A stretch of DNA of 64,000 nucleotides from Tenrec ecaudatus (taxonomy: Eukaryota; Chordata; Mammalia; Afrosoricida; Tenrecidae). The DNA lies in assembly GCF_050624435.1 (NCBI RefSeq), contig NC_134546.1, forward strand, positions 39,077,501 to 39,141,500, in the 5' to 3' direction. A model generated the notes under the pieces. That model searched no databases. It was not told the origin of the DNA and saw nothing but the letters and a program-made list of their open reading frames with translations. How positions within the stretch are numbered: the first letter of the stretch is position 1; every line of letters starts with the position of its first letter. Made by a program: the position numbers and the translations under genes. Positions 44,249 to 55,100 of the stretch are shown here, one piece after another.

Positions 44249-46015
44249 TTTATTGGGGGCTTGTACAACTCTTAACACAATCCATACATACATCGTGTTA
44301 AGCACATTTGTACACTTGTTGCCCACATCATTCTCAAAACATTTTCTTTTTTTATGTGAGCCCTTGGTATCAGCTCCTCATTTTTTAAAAATCTTTTTAT
44401 TGGGCTCATAAGGCTCTTATCACAGTCTGTACATACATCAATTGAGCAAAGCACCCTTATACATTCATTGCCCTCGTCACTCTCATAATTCAGCTTCCAC
44501 TTGGGTTCCTGGAATCAGCTCCGTTTCCTTCAGCTCCTCATTTTTTCCCACTCCCTCCCCGACCCTCCCTCCCTCCCTAACCCTTGATAATTTCTAAATT
44601 ATTATTTCATGTTTTAGGCTGTCTGCTGTCTCCCTTCACCCACTTTTTCTGTTGTCTGTTCCCCAGGGAGGAAGTTATATGTACATCATTGTGATCGGGT
44701 TCCCCTTTCTACCCCACCTTCACCTTACCCTCCTGGTATTGCTACTTTCATTATTGGTCCCAAGGAATTTATCTGTCCTGGATTCCCTGCTTCTACTTCT
44801 TATCTGTATCAGTGTACATCCTCTGGCCTAGCTGGATTTTAAGGTAGAATTGGGATCATGATAGTAGGGGGGAGGGGAGGCATTAAAGAACTAAAGGAAA
44901 GTTGTATGTTTTATTGGTGCTATATTGATGTATGTTTTATTGGTGCTGTACCCTGACTGGCTCATCTCCCTGTGATTCCTTCTGTAAGGGGATGTCCAGT
45001 TACCTACAGATGGGCTTTGGGTCTCTACTCTTGCATTCAGGGAGTACTTGAGTAGAGGTCCAATGTCCATCTACTACCTTAATACTAAACCTATAATATA
45101 TGCACATACATCTATTTCCCCGTTATCATATATAAATATATTTACATATGTACATGCCTGTATTTGACCTCTATAATTTCCCTTTGCCTCCTAGTTCTTT
45201 CTGCTATTTCCTTTTACTTTACTCTTGTCCCACTATCATGTTCAGCCTTCATTTGGGTTTCAGTAATTCCTCTCGGTTACATTGCCCTTGATGAAGCCCT
45301 ACCAGACCTCCTACACCCTCCTCGCCATTGATTTTAGATCACTTGTTGTTACCTTGCCCCTGGGTTGGTTAACACCCACTTCCTTTCCCCTACCTCTCCC
45401 TCTCCCATGTTCCCCAGGAACTGTCGGTCCTGTTGTTTTCTCCTCCAGATTGTTCATCCAGTCTTTCTTATCTAGATAGACCCGGAGAGATAATAATATG
45501 CACAAAAAAAACAAGACAGAGAAAAACAAAGCCACAAAAAGAAAACAACAAAAAAGAAAAGCTTGTAAATAGCTCAAGGTCTATTTGTTGACCTTTAGCA
45601 GTGTTTTCAGGTTGAGTCTGATGGGGTGTCACTCCCTGACCCCAAAGTTTATTTTGGTATTCCCTGGGGACTTCAGTGCCCTGTTCCCCTTGCTGTCCTG
45701 TTGCTCAACTTTAGTGTCTCACCTCAGTGTGGTGGGATCAGGCACAATTCCTGCACTGTGCTTCCAGTGTTGTCTCCCATAGCACTATGGGTCGGTGAGG
45801 GGCATCATGTCTTGTAGTGGGGCCCGCCCTATGATCCTCTCTGTGCTTTGGCTGCTCTGAGTGGGAATATTATCCTCAGGACTTGGTGTGCCAAGATGTG
45901 CTCCACTCTTTCCTCTCCCTTCATTTGCTCCTGTGTGCTCTGGTCAGACATGTCCCTCTCCCTGAGCTGTAGCTTCAGTGCTGTCCTCTGAAGTGAATTA
46001 TTCTGCGGGCCCAGG
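44249..46015 (-). mobile_element. Long L1-type non-coding retroposon (about 1.6 kb without its insert)
   Basis: Minus-strand relative of 55101-57017. The T-rich 3' end abuts 44249 and the 5' end lies near 46015. The flanks are a long TSD: 44225-44249 'gcactgccttggattatagc'+t's and 46016-46039 'gcactgtctggattatcgct'+t's. No L1 ORF is present. It carries a nested 144-bp L1-type insertion. Confidence 0.8.
44387..44530 (-). mobile_element. L1-type 3' end nested in an L1-type element
   Basis: 144 bp, from 'aaaaatctttttattgggct' to 'cagctccgtttcctt'. Exact 16-bp TSD CAGCTCCTCATTTTTT at 44371-44386 and 44531-44546. Removing it restores the outer element's 'cagctcctcattttttccca'. Confidence 0.92.
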
Positions 46016-46089
46016 GCACTGTCTGGATTATCGCTTTTTATGGGTGAGTTTTATCTCCCCAAGTAAGAAGGCAGACTGTATTGCATGTG

Positions 46090-46985
46090 TTTCAGTGTTG
46101 CCCGAGTGTTGAATTGACTATACTGATGAGCAAACAAGACATGGTTAAGAGTGAGTGGCTCTTCTAAAGTCCCACTGTGCTGAGATTTAAACTCAGAACC
46201 CCAGAATCTGACCCTGTTAGGTTTCTTGAGTGGGTACTAATACCTTGGCTCTTGGTTTCACATGGTGCAAGAATTCACACCAAACCCTGTTTTGTAATCC
46301 AAGTGGGTTTTTATGAAGGACAGGACAAGTTTAAAGTTTTACCGTCTCAAAGGGGTTCACAACTGGGCTCGAGTAACCTCGTGTAAAAGAGCATGCAGGA
46401 AAGGAGGGGGGTTCGGGGAACCAGGGACTGAGGGGTCAAGGGAGCAAAGGCCTGGAGGGCACGGAGGCCAGACAGAGAAGGGGCCAGTGTGAGGGAACAA
46501 GAGAGGCTGTGGGCCCCGGGTAGGCCTGGAGTGGACCCTGAGGGGGCACGCCCAGGCAGCAGGTGTGTGCTCTCACCCTCCCACCTGTCACTGAACAGGA
46601 GCAGGATGAGAGAGTAAGAGCAACTGTGGGTCCCAATAGGCCCAGAGGTGAGGAGGGAAACCTCACCCTCCGACCTGCCACTGACCAGGAGCAGGGTAAG
46701 AGAGAATGGCCTTCCTGCAGCCGGGTTATTTCAAACCTTTGGCTGGGAGGCATGGTTGATGTCATGAGCCTGGGCCTAGTTTGGCCCACCCAGGTGTACC
46801 TCCCACCTGGCTCGGGGGCTTGAGTATGCTCAGTTGTGGTCTTCATAGGCGTTTAGTGGTTGCCTGATTTCTTCCCAGCCTCCTCTATGGGGGCCTTTGC
46901 AAGCATGGGAGGCGCCAATCCCCTGTCCCTAAAGGTAGCTACCTAACAACCCTATGTCCTTTCCACGTGGTTTCCACTACGATTC
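46090..46985 (-). mobile_element. MIR SINE split by an LTR
   Basis: Left part 'gctgagatttaaactcagaa' and right part 'accctatgtcctttccacgt' are consecutive in a MIR complement. The LTR at 46215-46948 sits between them. Confidence 0.55.
46215..46948 (-). mobile_element. Class I ERV-like solo LTR, copy 2
   Basis: 734 bp, ends TGTTAGG…CCTAACA, exact 4-bp TSD ACCC (46211-46214 and 46949-46952). On the minus strand 'gtgtgaattcttgcaccatg' and 'aagagccaaggt' form the U5-like end. A 4-bp TSD and this U5 style fit class I (gamma-like) ERVs. No internal genes. Confidence 0.88.
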
Positions 46986-46989
46986 ACTT

Positions 46990-48640
46990 GGTGATTTCAT
47001 GTGGCTTAATCAAATATAATGCACTCTGAGCTACTCCAAAAGAATGGAAGAGGTCTCGTTAGCTTCTTCTTCCCAAAGGTGCCTTCTATCGCAGATTCGA
47101 ATTGGATATGAGCCACAGTGGTCACATAGGCAGTCTTCAAATGAGGAAGGGGAGGGAGCGCCCCAGTTTTCTTCCTGCAAGCCTCCATTCACTAATCCCA
47201 AAAGCACTGAGTAGGCACATAGTTTGTCCCACGCTGGACTAGATGGTGTGAATACAGAGAGAAACTAATCCCTACCCACTCAGAGCTCCTGGCTCATGGC
47301 CACTTATGGCTATTGAAATGATTTAAGCAAAAATGCAAAGTTACTGGAGAATGCTTCTTGCTTTCCTTGCTTTACTGAAGAGCTGAATCAGGCTTCCAGG
47401 GAACAGTCTGTAAAGAGTTACAACCACCAGTGAAGTGCAATAGAACAGATAACTATGCTTCCTAGAAGACCCGTGGGAAGTTGTTTGGTTTGGGAGCTGG
47501 AAGCTGAGATTCCCAAGAGCAAAGATCACTCATGTGCCTCTGGGCCGGGGAAGGGCTAGCAGCAGCGTTCCTGTTCTACTGAGCATGAGGTGTAAGTTTG
47601 GAGCAGAAGGAAACTGTTCAAGCCAATAAAGAAGAGGCTGATCCTATTCGCTCCTCCCTGTGTGTGTCGCGGGCTGTTTTTAAATAAACAGTGAACACAT
47701 ACCAAATCAGCTTATTAAGGCAGCTGTCTATCTTGGACCAACCTTATTTATGTGTCAATTTATTTACCAACGGGAGTGGACCTGACCTGGGAGAACAGCA
47801 GAAGCCACAGCAGAATCTCCACGTCGACCCAATCTTCATACTCCGTGTTGACATCTGGTGTGTAGATAACTAAGAATAGCAATTCATACCATTTGTTTGT
47901 CATCGACAATTATCTGCATTGCTCAGATGACTTCATCATCCAAATTAAATATTACAATATTAGGTCAACAATATCAGTTTTCAGAAGACAATATACCTCT
48001 CTAAAGAACAAACAGGATTCAACAAACCACACACAGATGGGCCACACCCTACCACGCGCTGTGCTGGGTGCAGGGCACCACACTAGGTCAGGAGTAGAAG
48101 AGGTCATTCGGAACACTAATCTGACAGAACTGAAAATATAAAAATATTCTTCCAGGCATCATCTCCCCACACAGTACACACTCCCAACACCTCTAATTCC
48201 CCTGCACAGCCAACTGCCCAGCCAGTTATCAAAGCTCCTTCAGCACTTACTGTGCTCGTGTCTAGTACTTCCTGGTAAATTCAATTTATAACTCAGACTA
48301 CAGTAGAATTCCCGTTTATGTGTTTTAAAATGACTCCTTTCAAAGTTCGATGCTATTGCTACCATTTAATTTTAGCCTTGGGTAATCTGGTGAATTGGTC
48401 ACTCAGGATATAAATTTCATCTTTTTATAAATGCCATCATGTTCTTATTAGGTCTTCTGCTTTCCAAAGTACTTGACCCCACACAGTAAATATCCAGTGT
48501 CTGGGTAATTTCTGAGCCCTTCCTAGAACTTCTTTAGTGCTATCATGTTTTTATTGATGTGAGTTCTCCAGACAAGTAGGTAATAGGCGTGTGAGATATA
48601 GACAGACCATCATGGTTCTGAGCATATCCATGTTGATGCC
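46990..48640. other. Mostly unassigned; L2-like text at about 47200-47300
   Basis: 'agtaggcacatagtttgtcc', 'atacagagagaaactaatcc' and 'actcagagctcctgg' resemble L2. The rest, including 47640-48500, matches nothing I know; it is AT-rich without simple repeats. Confidence 0.4.
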
Positions 48641-49217
48641 TGTGCTAGGCTGGGTTCTCTAGAGAAGCAAAACCAGGGATGTTCGTGTGTGTGTGTGTGT
48701 GTGTGTGTGTCTATAGAAGGTGATTGATATCAAAGCGACGTCTCACACGGTTGTAAAGCGGTTAAGTCCAGTGCAGTTCAAGTCCTTGGGCCAGATGTCA
48801 GCTGGATGCTTCTGATGACTCATGGAGCTGCAGGGGCTGGTGAGCTGGAAGCAGGAAGATGAAGCAGGAAAACCACAGGCTGGTGGATGCCAAGCTGAAT
48901 GAACCCAAGGTCAGCGTATGCGGATGGCTCCTGGGCTCCTGGGATCGGCAGGTGAAGAACAGGAGGTCGATATACCAGATGGTGATTATAGATTCAGCAA
49001 CAGAAGTGAGCTGGCTTTCACACAGTGTCAATCTATACTAAGGGTAGGCCACTTCCCAAATGAAACTTCCCTCAGCTGGATCAAGGAGGGGGGCCTCTAC
49101 CCTGTTCTTTCCACAACTACGTACTTGGCTGCTTCATAGGAAGAAGATGCCATGGCGCTAACCACCCTGGATCACTCCAGGGGAGACTCCTGGGCTGGTC
49201 AAGCCATAGCTATCATA
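48641..49217 (-). mobile_element. ERVL/MaLR-like solo LTR, copy 3
   Basis: 577 bp. The left end 'tgtgctaggctgggttctct' is the complement of an LTR 3' end (…agagaacccagcctagcaca). The right end is 'gccatagctatcata'. Exact 5-bp TSD ATGCC (48636-48640 and 49218-49222). Contains a (GT)14 run at about 48683-48710. Similar to MLT2-class LTRs by its 'ctggagctg…gaagcatccagct' region. Confidence 0.75.
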
Positions 49218-49222
49218 ATGCC

Positions 49223-50328
49223 CACATAATTCTGGAACAGTAAGTAGGCCAGTATTTCACACAACCATTTGTCATCAACCCACGTTTCTATCCAGACATT
49301 TTCAAAGGTGACCTTGGCCTGTCAAGTCTTCCTCATATAAATCTCCATAGTACAAAATCCAACAAAGAAAACAGGCTCGCTGCAGCAAATACCTGTCTCG
49401 CACATTCCTTTAGAGCTCCGTGTCTGCTTCTGCCTTCTCTTCCCTGATTTGGATTTCCCACACACACACACATACACACACAAGCAAGCAAGCCAGAGCC
49501 CAAAACAACACCGTCCTATTTCCTCCTGCAAAGCACCGACCAACAGTCCCTCTGCCTAGTCCCTGGTGCCCTTTCCTTCTGCTGCTGCTTTTAACTCATT
49601 TCTATTCCCTGACTAAACTCGCATCTCTCCTGGCCTGTAGGGCTTCTTTCTCATCACTTTCTCACAGGGCATGTGTTAAAAAATTCAGCAAAAAAGAAAA
49701 GGCTTCCCATTCCCCAGCTCAAGTGTAGCTAATGCAGTGAGGAGCAAATAGGTCTCTCGAGGCAAATGAATCTCAACAATTAACCGTATCTTCTGTGCGC
49801 AGAACTTAAAAAAATAGCTTTTGACATTTCAGACTTCACGTGTGCCATTTGCAAAATCTGCATCTCAGAAATAATGAACGGCTTTAAACCCAGACTCTAC
49901 AGTGCTGGTGCCTCGAGTGCAGAGCATGTGCAGGGGCATTACTCTGAGCACTGCAGGAGGAGCAGCCCACTGTCCTGGAGCCTGTCCTTCTGAAGACGGA
50001 TGTCTGGGGGAAGCTCAGGGAGCTGTGTGTATGCTTTTGACAGATGTGCGGCACGCCTGTGGGGCACTGAGGTGGAGTGGGAGGGAGTCGATGGGCTTTC
50101 AGTTTTATGAAGTAAAAGTCCCTTTGGCACCCTGTAGGTGAGCAATGGGCTAGTATGCCACCAAAGTTACATAAATATGACAATTACTATGTTTATTATG
50201 GCAAAAGCATGTAATAAATTAATGAGCTTTAGAAATGAAGGCTTTTTCATGTTTCACTGGTGTAGCTTCCAAAAAGGCAGCAATCACTCAGGCCACTTTT
50301 CTGTTTCGTTTTGTTTTGGCTTAAGCAG
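49223..50328. other. Unassigned DNA with (CA)n at 49457-49482
   Basis: A CA-rich microsatellite at 49457-49482. No gene or repeat recognised in the rest. Confidence 0.45.
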
Positions 50329-50462
50329 ATGAAGACGGAGAGGCCAAGTGCCCGAGGGTCTTCCACCTCCTGCACTGCCCCCCTCTGACGTGCACCCCAG
50401 TGGCCAGCAAGAGCGTCTCTGTGGAGGTACAGGATGGGTCTGATGGGCTGCATGGGGGTGAG
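50329..50462 (+). other. Candidate internal coding exon, gene not identified
   Basis: A pyrimidine-rich stretch ends 'gttttggcttaagcag' at 50328, a good acceptor, and 'gggggtgag|gtaagtg' at 50462/50463 is a near-consensus donor. The 134 nt between have one open frame through the whole segment (44 full codons; phase 1 at the start, 0 at the end), beginning 'DEDGEAKCPRVFHLLHCPP' and ending 'VQDGSDGLHGGE'. The segment is GC-rich against AT-rich flanks and lies in no repeat. I do not recognise the protein. If real, a plus-strand gene has its introns here; no neighbouring exon was found. The alternative is a chance splice-like segment. Confidence 0.4.
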
Positions 50463-50744
50463 GTAAGTGTTTCATGCTGACAGGTCAGGTCCTTTAGCAG
50501 AGGCAACAGATTTCAGGGAACTGGGAGTGAAAACAAATTTCACAGGGACAAATATTGGCCCATGCTCAAGAAAGAAGGTTGTTGAGTCTACTCTTCAAAA
50601 TATATAACTAGCCAGTGACTCCGAATAGGATTAGATGAATGCAAACTGTTTTCTTTTCCTGCTGAGGTACAACCATTCTACCACTAGGTGAGCAGACAAT
50701 TCTGTTAGCTGCTAGGTTTTGGAATCTTGGACTTGCTTTTTCTT
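50463..50744. other. Unassigned DNA
   Basis: No repeat recognised. If the exon upstream is real, this would be the start of its 3' intron. Confidence 0.35.
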
Positions 50745-50941
50745 AAGGAGTCCTGGTGGTGCTGTGGATTAGGTGTTGAGCTGCTACCAGCAAGGCTGGC
50801 AGTTCAAACCCACCAGCCATCCTGAGGGACAAAGGGGATGCTACCCTGTTCCTGTGAAGATGTACAGTCTTGGAAACCCCATATGCCATGGCGTCCCTGT
50901 GAGGCGGAGTCGACTCCATGGCCAGGGGTGTTGTTGTTGTG
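50745..50941 (+). mobile_element. AfroSINE
   Basis: 'aaggagtcctggtggtgctg' to 'gagtcgactccatggccagg' with a TGTTGTTGTTG tail. An LTR begins a few bases later. Confidence 0.88.
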
Positions 50942-50947
50942 TGGGAA

Positions 50948-51380
50948 TGTTAGGTAGTCTAGCTTAGGGGCTGGGGTGTCCATTATGCACACCCAGAGGT
51001 CCTAGCTACGGAAACAAGGAGTGGCACACTGCACATGCTCAGAGGTTTAGGTTTCCCGTCAGCTACACCTGGGTGGGTGCTGCACCTGGATTGGCCCACC
51101 TAGGCCAGGTGAATTCAATTCAGTCAGTGAGGTTGACCAGGGTTGTCCACCACGCCTCCCTGCAGAAAAATTGAAAAGGCAGGAGCCTGGACTCGACCCT
51201 GTGACTCTGCAAGCAATTTCCAGACAGGCTGCACGTTCGTGAGGAGCCCTATGGGTGCCTGTGTAAGCCTGAAACTTCTAACTCTCATAAAACTCACTTG
51301 GGTCACAAACCAGACTTCAGCATGAATTCTTTCTTGCACAAAGCCAAGGACCGAGGTAGATCCCCTTAAGAGATCTAACA
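50948..51380 (+). mobile_element. Class I ERV-like solo LTR, copy 3
   Basis: 433 bp, TGTTAGG…GATCTAACA, exact 4-bp TSD GGAA (50944-50947 and 51381-51384). U5 text 'agcatgaattctttcttgca' and 'caaagccaaggaccgag'; 'ctctcataaaactcacttgg' lies where R would end. Same group as 46215-46948 but in the opposite orientation and shorter in U3. Confidence 0.9.
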
Positions 51381-51889
51381 GGAACTCACTCCAATAAAAT
51401 GGGCATAAGTGAGAAGTGGTGTCTGAAGAAGCTAGGTGGTGGCAGTGGTTGAAAACACATAACAAGAAGCCTGTAGAAATAGAGATATAATAAAAGCCGA
51501 CTGTTTTTCCCAACTGACTTGATTTTTGGAAAAAAACAAACAAAACACAACTGTAACCTGGAAGATGCCCCGACAAACTGCCCCAACATATTTAGACCCA
51601 ACCTGGCCCTGCAGGGATCTTCACTCTCTGCTTTACAGCTGCCCTGGCTTAAGGAAGACATCCTATGCATCTTCAATATATGGATTCTAGAGAATTGTGA
51701 ATCCCACCTGCCCCAACTTACATAACTCTTTGATGCCTACTTGGTCCTCAGGGGCAATTGGGCAACATTGATGATATGGGAAGCAGAGGAGAGAAAAGTG
51801 GCAGCAACTGGCTTTTGGCTCTTCACCAGAACAGAATAATTAGAAGGTAAAGCCAAAAAGCCCTTGGGTGTTACCTACAACAAATCTAG
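51381..51889. other. Unassigned DNA
   Basis: No recognisable feature. Confidence 0.35.
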
Positions 51890-52600
51890 GTGACAACGTA
51901 TGGGATACAAAAGACTTTCCCCAGGTTTGTCTCCCCCAAAGATAGGCCAAACATTAGAGGCTGTTTGCCAGCACATGGTGGGAGGTCAGATGTTTAGAGA
52001 TGGTCTCCCTGAAGGCATTCAGCCATCAGTCTGGTCCACTGTAGGTGGGGCTCACACCCTACTGATAAGGATAGTAATTGTTTCCATGCAGAGCCAGAGA
52101 ACAGGTCAAACCTGCTCAGTGACATCCAAAGTTAGGCTGCTATCCTGAATCTAGGATCCGCCCACCTTGTCATGTGTGCCCCCAAACCCTCCCCTTCCTA
52201 TTGCATATATACCCCTAGATCGGCCCCTCCCATTACTGTATTAACTATAGAACAACCCCTTCCTGTCACCTATGTCTTTACCTGTAATTAGGGGGCTTGC
52301 ACACACCCATAGGTATATAAGTCTTGGTTAGAAATAAAGAGCCCTCTCTTCCCAGTCCTCTCTTTCCCTGGTCCTCGCTCCCCTGAACCTCTTCCACTCC
52401 CTCTTTCTCCTGCAATTTCCATCTCCATGTGGACCACCAACCAGGGCCGAGGTGAGCATGCTATCATGAAATATGTCTGACTCCATTATTTCAATCTCTC
52501 TTCTATCTCTCCTTATTTTCTATGACTTTATTATAATCTTTACTTATCGCTGTACAATTGCGCCTACCAGACCCATGATGATGTGTCAGGGTCTGGCTCC
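51890..52600 (+). mobile_element. Probable LTR (ERV), ends unclear
   Basis: Has a promoter-like order: 'cataggtatataagtcttgg' (TATA) near 52312, 'gaaataaagagccctctctt' (poly(A) signal type) near 52332, a pyrimidine-rich R/U5, then 'cagacccatgatgatgtgtc'. I could not find convincing TG…CA ends or a TSD. Confidence 0.45.
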
Positions 52601-52638
52601 TTTGACAAGCATGCCCACAGACTTTAAGACACAGGAAG

Positions 52639-52685
52639 TTGTAATAAGAGTTGTACCAGCCCCAATAAAATGATTCAAACAAACA
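52639..52685 (+). mobile_element. Minimal 47-bp L1-type insertion
   Basis: Consists only of the family's last bases: 'ttgtaataagagttgtacca', 'gccccaataaaatgattcaa' and a short A-rich tail. Exact 13-bp TSD AAGACACAGGAAG at 52626-52638 and 52686-52698. Confidence 0.92.
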
Positions 52686-52699
52686 AAGACACAGGAAGG

Positions 52700-53859
52700 T
52701 GGGGACAGCCATAGCCCTATACGCTCTGTTGCCTGTGCCTATGCAGGAAGAAGCAGAGGAAAAGGCTGGCGTATCAAATGGACCTGGGAGCATGAAAATT
52801 CCAAATTAACCAACAGGCATTTATGGGAAGTTCAGTGGGCCAGTGTGAGAACTTGAGCTCCATCTGGGAGGGATTTTGCCTTTTTCCATAGAGAGTAAGT
52901 GCCAGGAGCCTACTTAAAGGACCTTCAGCCAACTGAAGGGCTGCAGGAGTCTGACCTTGCTTCTTGGTAGTAAGGAATCATGTTAAAAGTAGGATCTACA
53001 ACACTTAACGTTATTTAGCCTAGTGTCTTGTGTTCAGAAAACGTATAGTCACTACCTGGTAGGGCCTTCCTGAGGAGAACTACCCACTACGCTGCACACC
53101 TGCTGTACAGGACTCGAGACTCTTGAGACTGGCCAACATCCTTCTAGGTCAGGGACCCACAAAGAGGAGGGACTTTTGAGAGCAGAACCAACATTGAACT
53201 GAACTAAGACAAAGGAGAAAGGAAAAGACGCGTCCGATTGTTGTTGTTGTTTTTTTTAATGGGGAGAATAGGAAACCCCAGAATTTGTGATTTATGGATG
53301 GACACATCACATCACAAAAACTTCCAAAAGGGGGACTTTTGTGTTGCCAGCTGTTCTAACTTCTGCATGAACTCTGTCACCAATAAAAGTTCAAGAAAAC
53401 TAACTCTACATGAACATGAGCAACAGAAAAGGACCAAGGTCAAATCCCATATAAATACTGTTAGAAGAAAGAAATAAGAGCTGGATCACATTAAAATAAA
53501 ATTCCATTTCATTTCAGACAATGAAATTACTCCAGAGAGGAAGGTCCTCCAACAAGATCAGACTGTCACCTCCCATTCCAAAGTGATGGAGGGGCAGTGG
53601 AAACGTCATCACAGCACACAAAGGGTAGCACAAGTCAGCATGATAAGCAATCAGAAATGAGGGGAGATAGGGCTCAGCAAACAACTACCAATAAAACAAC
53701 CATTTCAGAAATAAAAACTAAATTAGAAAGAATGCAAGAGCAAATAAGCACACACCAAAAAAATGCCTTAAAGTTAAGCTAAAAAGGTAGAAACTTTTAA
53801 AGATAAAAAGGGTTCAAGATAAAATGACAAATTTAGAAGGTAAGGAAAGAAGATCCAAT
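52700..53859. other. Unassigned; A-rich, possibly old L1/HAL1, after 53500
   Basis: The first 800 bp match nothing I know. The A-rich text from about 53500 may be the 5' continuation of the L1/HAL1 copy that follows. A 61-codon coiled-coil-like frame at 53597-53782 would fit an L1 ORF1 relic. Confidence 0.4.
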
Positions 53860-54155
53860 GCACAATAGTATGAGTCCCTGAAATAGATAGGCAAAGGAAG
53901 GAGACAGAATAAATATGTATTTAAAATATTCAAAACTTTCCTAAAATTAACAAATATATGCTGAAAATGATATATGAAAAGAGCACACCACATACTTGAG
54001 AATGCTCATCTAGAATGGGAAATCAGAAGATAGTAAAATTGGTGGGTTTTACAGAAAAAAAACAAACCTTTGGACATCCAGGCAAAAAAAGACAATGGAT
54101 CTTAAGGGAAAGAAAATTAGGTATCAGATGTTTCAACAACAGCACTTATGGCTGA
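53860..54155 (+). mobile_element. Old L1/HAL1-like fragment
   Basis: 'caaacctttggacatccagg', 'caaaaaaagacaatggatct', 'aaaattaggtatcagatgtt' and 'tcaacaacagcacttatg' follow HAL1/L1. It stops where the RTE begins. Confidence 0.55.
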
Positions 54156-55075
54156 AGAACATAGTAATCCTTGGCTGCAGAGGCAAATGGCCTTTTGCTT
54201 TCTTCATGCATCATGTTCCCGATCTGATCTCACAATTCTCCCAGCGCCGGTGTTAGTTTTTCAGTGTGTTAAATCTGCTCTTGAAATGATCTTGAAATTT
54301 AGTGGGGTATACTCAGGGTTGTATTTGGCTCTTGTGGACTTTTGGCTGATGATATTGAGCATTTCTGTCATCTCTTCCCAACATGTAGTCATTTGATTTC
54401 TGTGTATTCCATCTGGTAAGGTCCATGTGTATCATGTGGATCATTGCCATTTATGTTGTTGGGGGGAAAAAGTATTTGCAATGAAAAAGGTGTGGGTCTT
54501 GCACAATCCTATAATGGTTTTCAAGCAAATTTTTTACTGATTTCTATCAGCAAAGCAAAAATTTTCAATGACTGATCCTTCCTCTTTGTTTCCAACTTTC
54601 ATATTCCAATAATCAGTAATTATCAATGTTATCTTGGGACTTGTTTGGGAGGTTTTAGCAGGGGAGCGCAGCTACTCATATACCCTTGACTGAAGGACAG
54701 TCTTCGTTCTAACGGGGAAAGTCGTCCTCTTCAACCGAGTGCGCAGCTTTGGGAGGGATGCACATGGAGCGGTGAGGGAGGAAGGGGACACCCACCTAGG
54801 CAGCCAGATCAGCCAAATCAACCCTGGCGATCAATGGGGTGACAGACGTCGCAGCCAGATTGCCCTCACATCCTCAATGTCATCTTGATTGCATGTTTGG
54901 TCAACTTCAGACTGAAGAAGCAACAGGCTTCTTCAATTTCTTCATCATTGGCTTTAGAGATTGGTGCCTAAATTTGAAGAAACGTTGTATTAACTGGTCT
55001 TCCTTTTAGGTGTACAGACATCTATCACAAACAGCATTGTATTTCAGGATAGATCTTAAAAAAAAACCAACATTC
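54156..55075 (-). mobile_element. RTE (Bov-B-like) LINE fragment, split by a 7SK copy
   Basis: The minus strand encodes endonuclease-domain relics: 'RPVNTTFLQI', then stop, 'APISKANDEEIEEACCFF' (about 54930-55010), and beyond the 7SK insert 'DYWNMKVGNKEEGSVI' (about 54570-54615). The left boundary with L1/HAL1 text is approximate. Confidence 0.7.
54637..54873 (-). pseudogene. RN7SK: 7SK RNA retropseudogene, 3'-truncated
   Basis: The minus strand starts exactly as 7SK does ('GGATGTGAGGGCAATCTGGC') and follows it through 'accccattgatcgccagggt', 'tccccttcctccctcaccgc', 'tcaagggtatatgagtagct' and 'gcgctcccctgctaaaacct'. About 237 of roughly 331 nt remain; the last third is missing and there is no A-tail. 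Functional 7SK is the Pol III RNA scaffold that holds P-TEFb inactive with HEXIM and LARP7 in the nucleus. The copy lacks the upstream PSE and TATA element, so it is not expected to be expressed. A 14-bp TSD (54623-54636 and 54874-54887, one mismatch) flanks it. Confidence 0.93.
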
Positions 55076-55100
55076 TTTTAACAAGTGTTAAAAGTCCTTA

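Noticed and set aside
51890..52600. Exact ends and TSD for the LTR-like region
   Set aside because: I tried several TG…CA pairs with 4-6 bp flanks and none matched, so only approximate limits are given.
53597..53782. Lysine- and glutamine-rich frame resembling a coiled coil
   Set aside because: It lies in A-rich sequence leading into an old L1/HAL1 copy and is probably an ORF1 relic or chance.
54637..54873. Functional 7SK RNA gene
   Set aside because: The 3' third is missing, there are several substitutions, the upstream DNA is RTE sequence without PSE or TATA, and a TSD marks it as an insertion.
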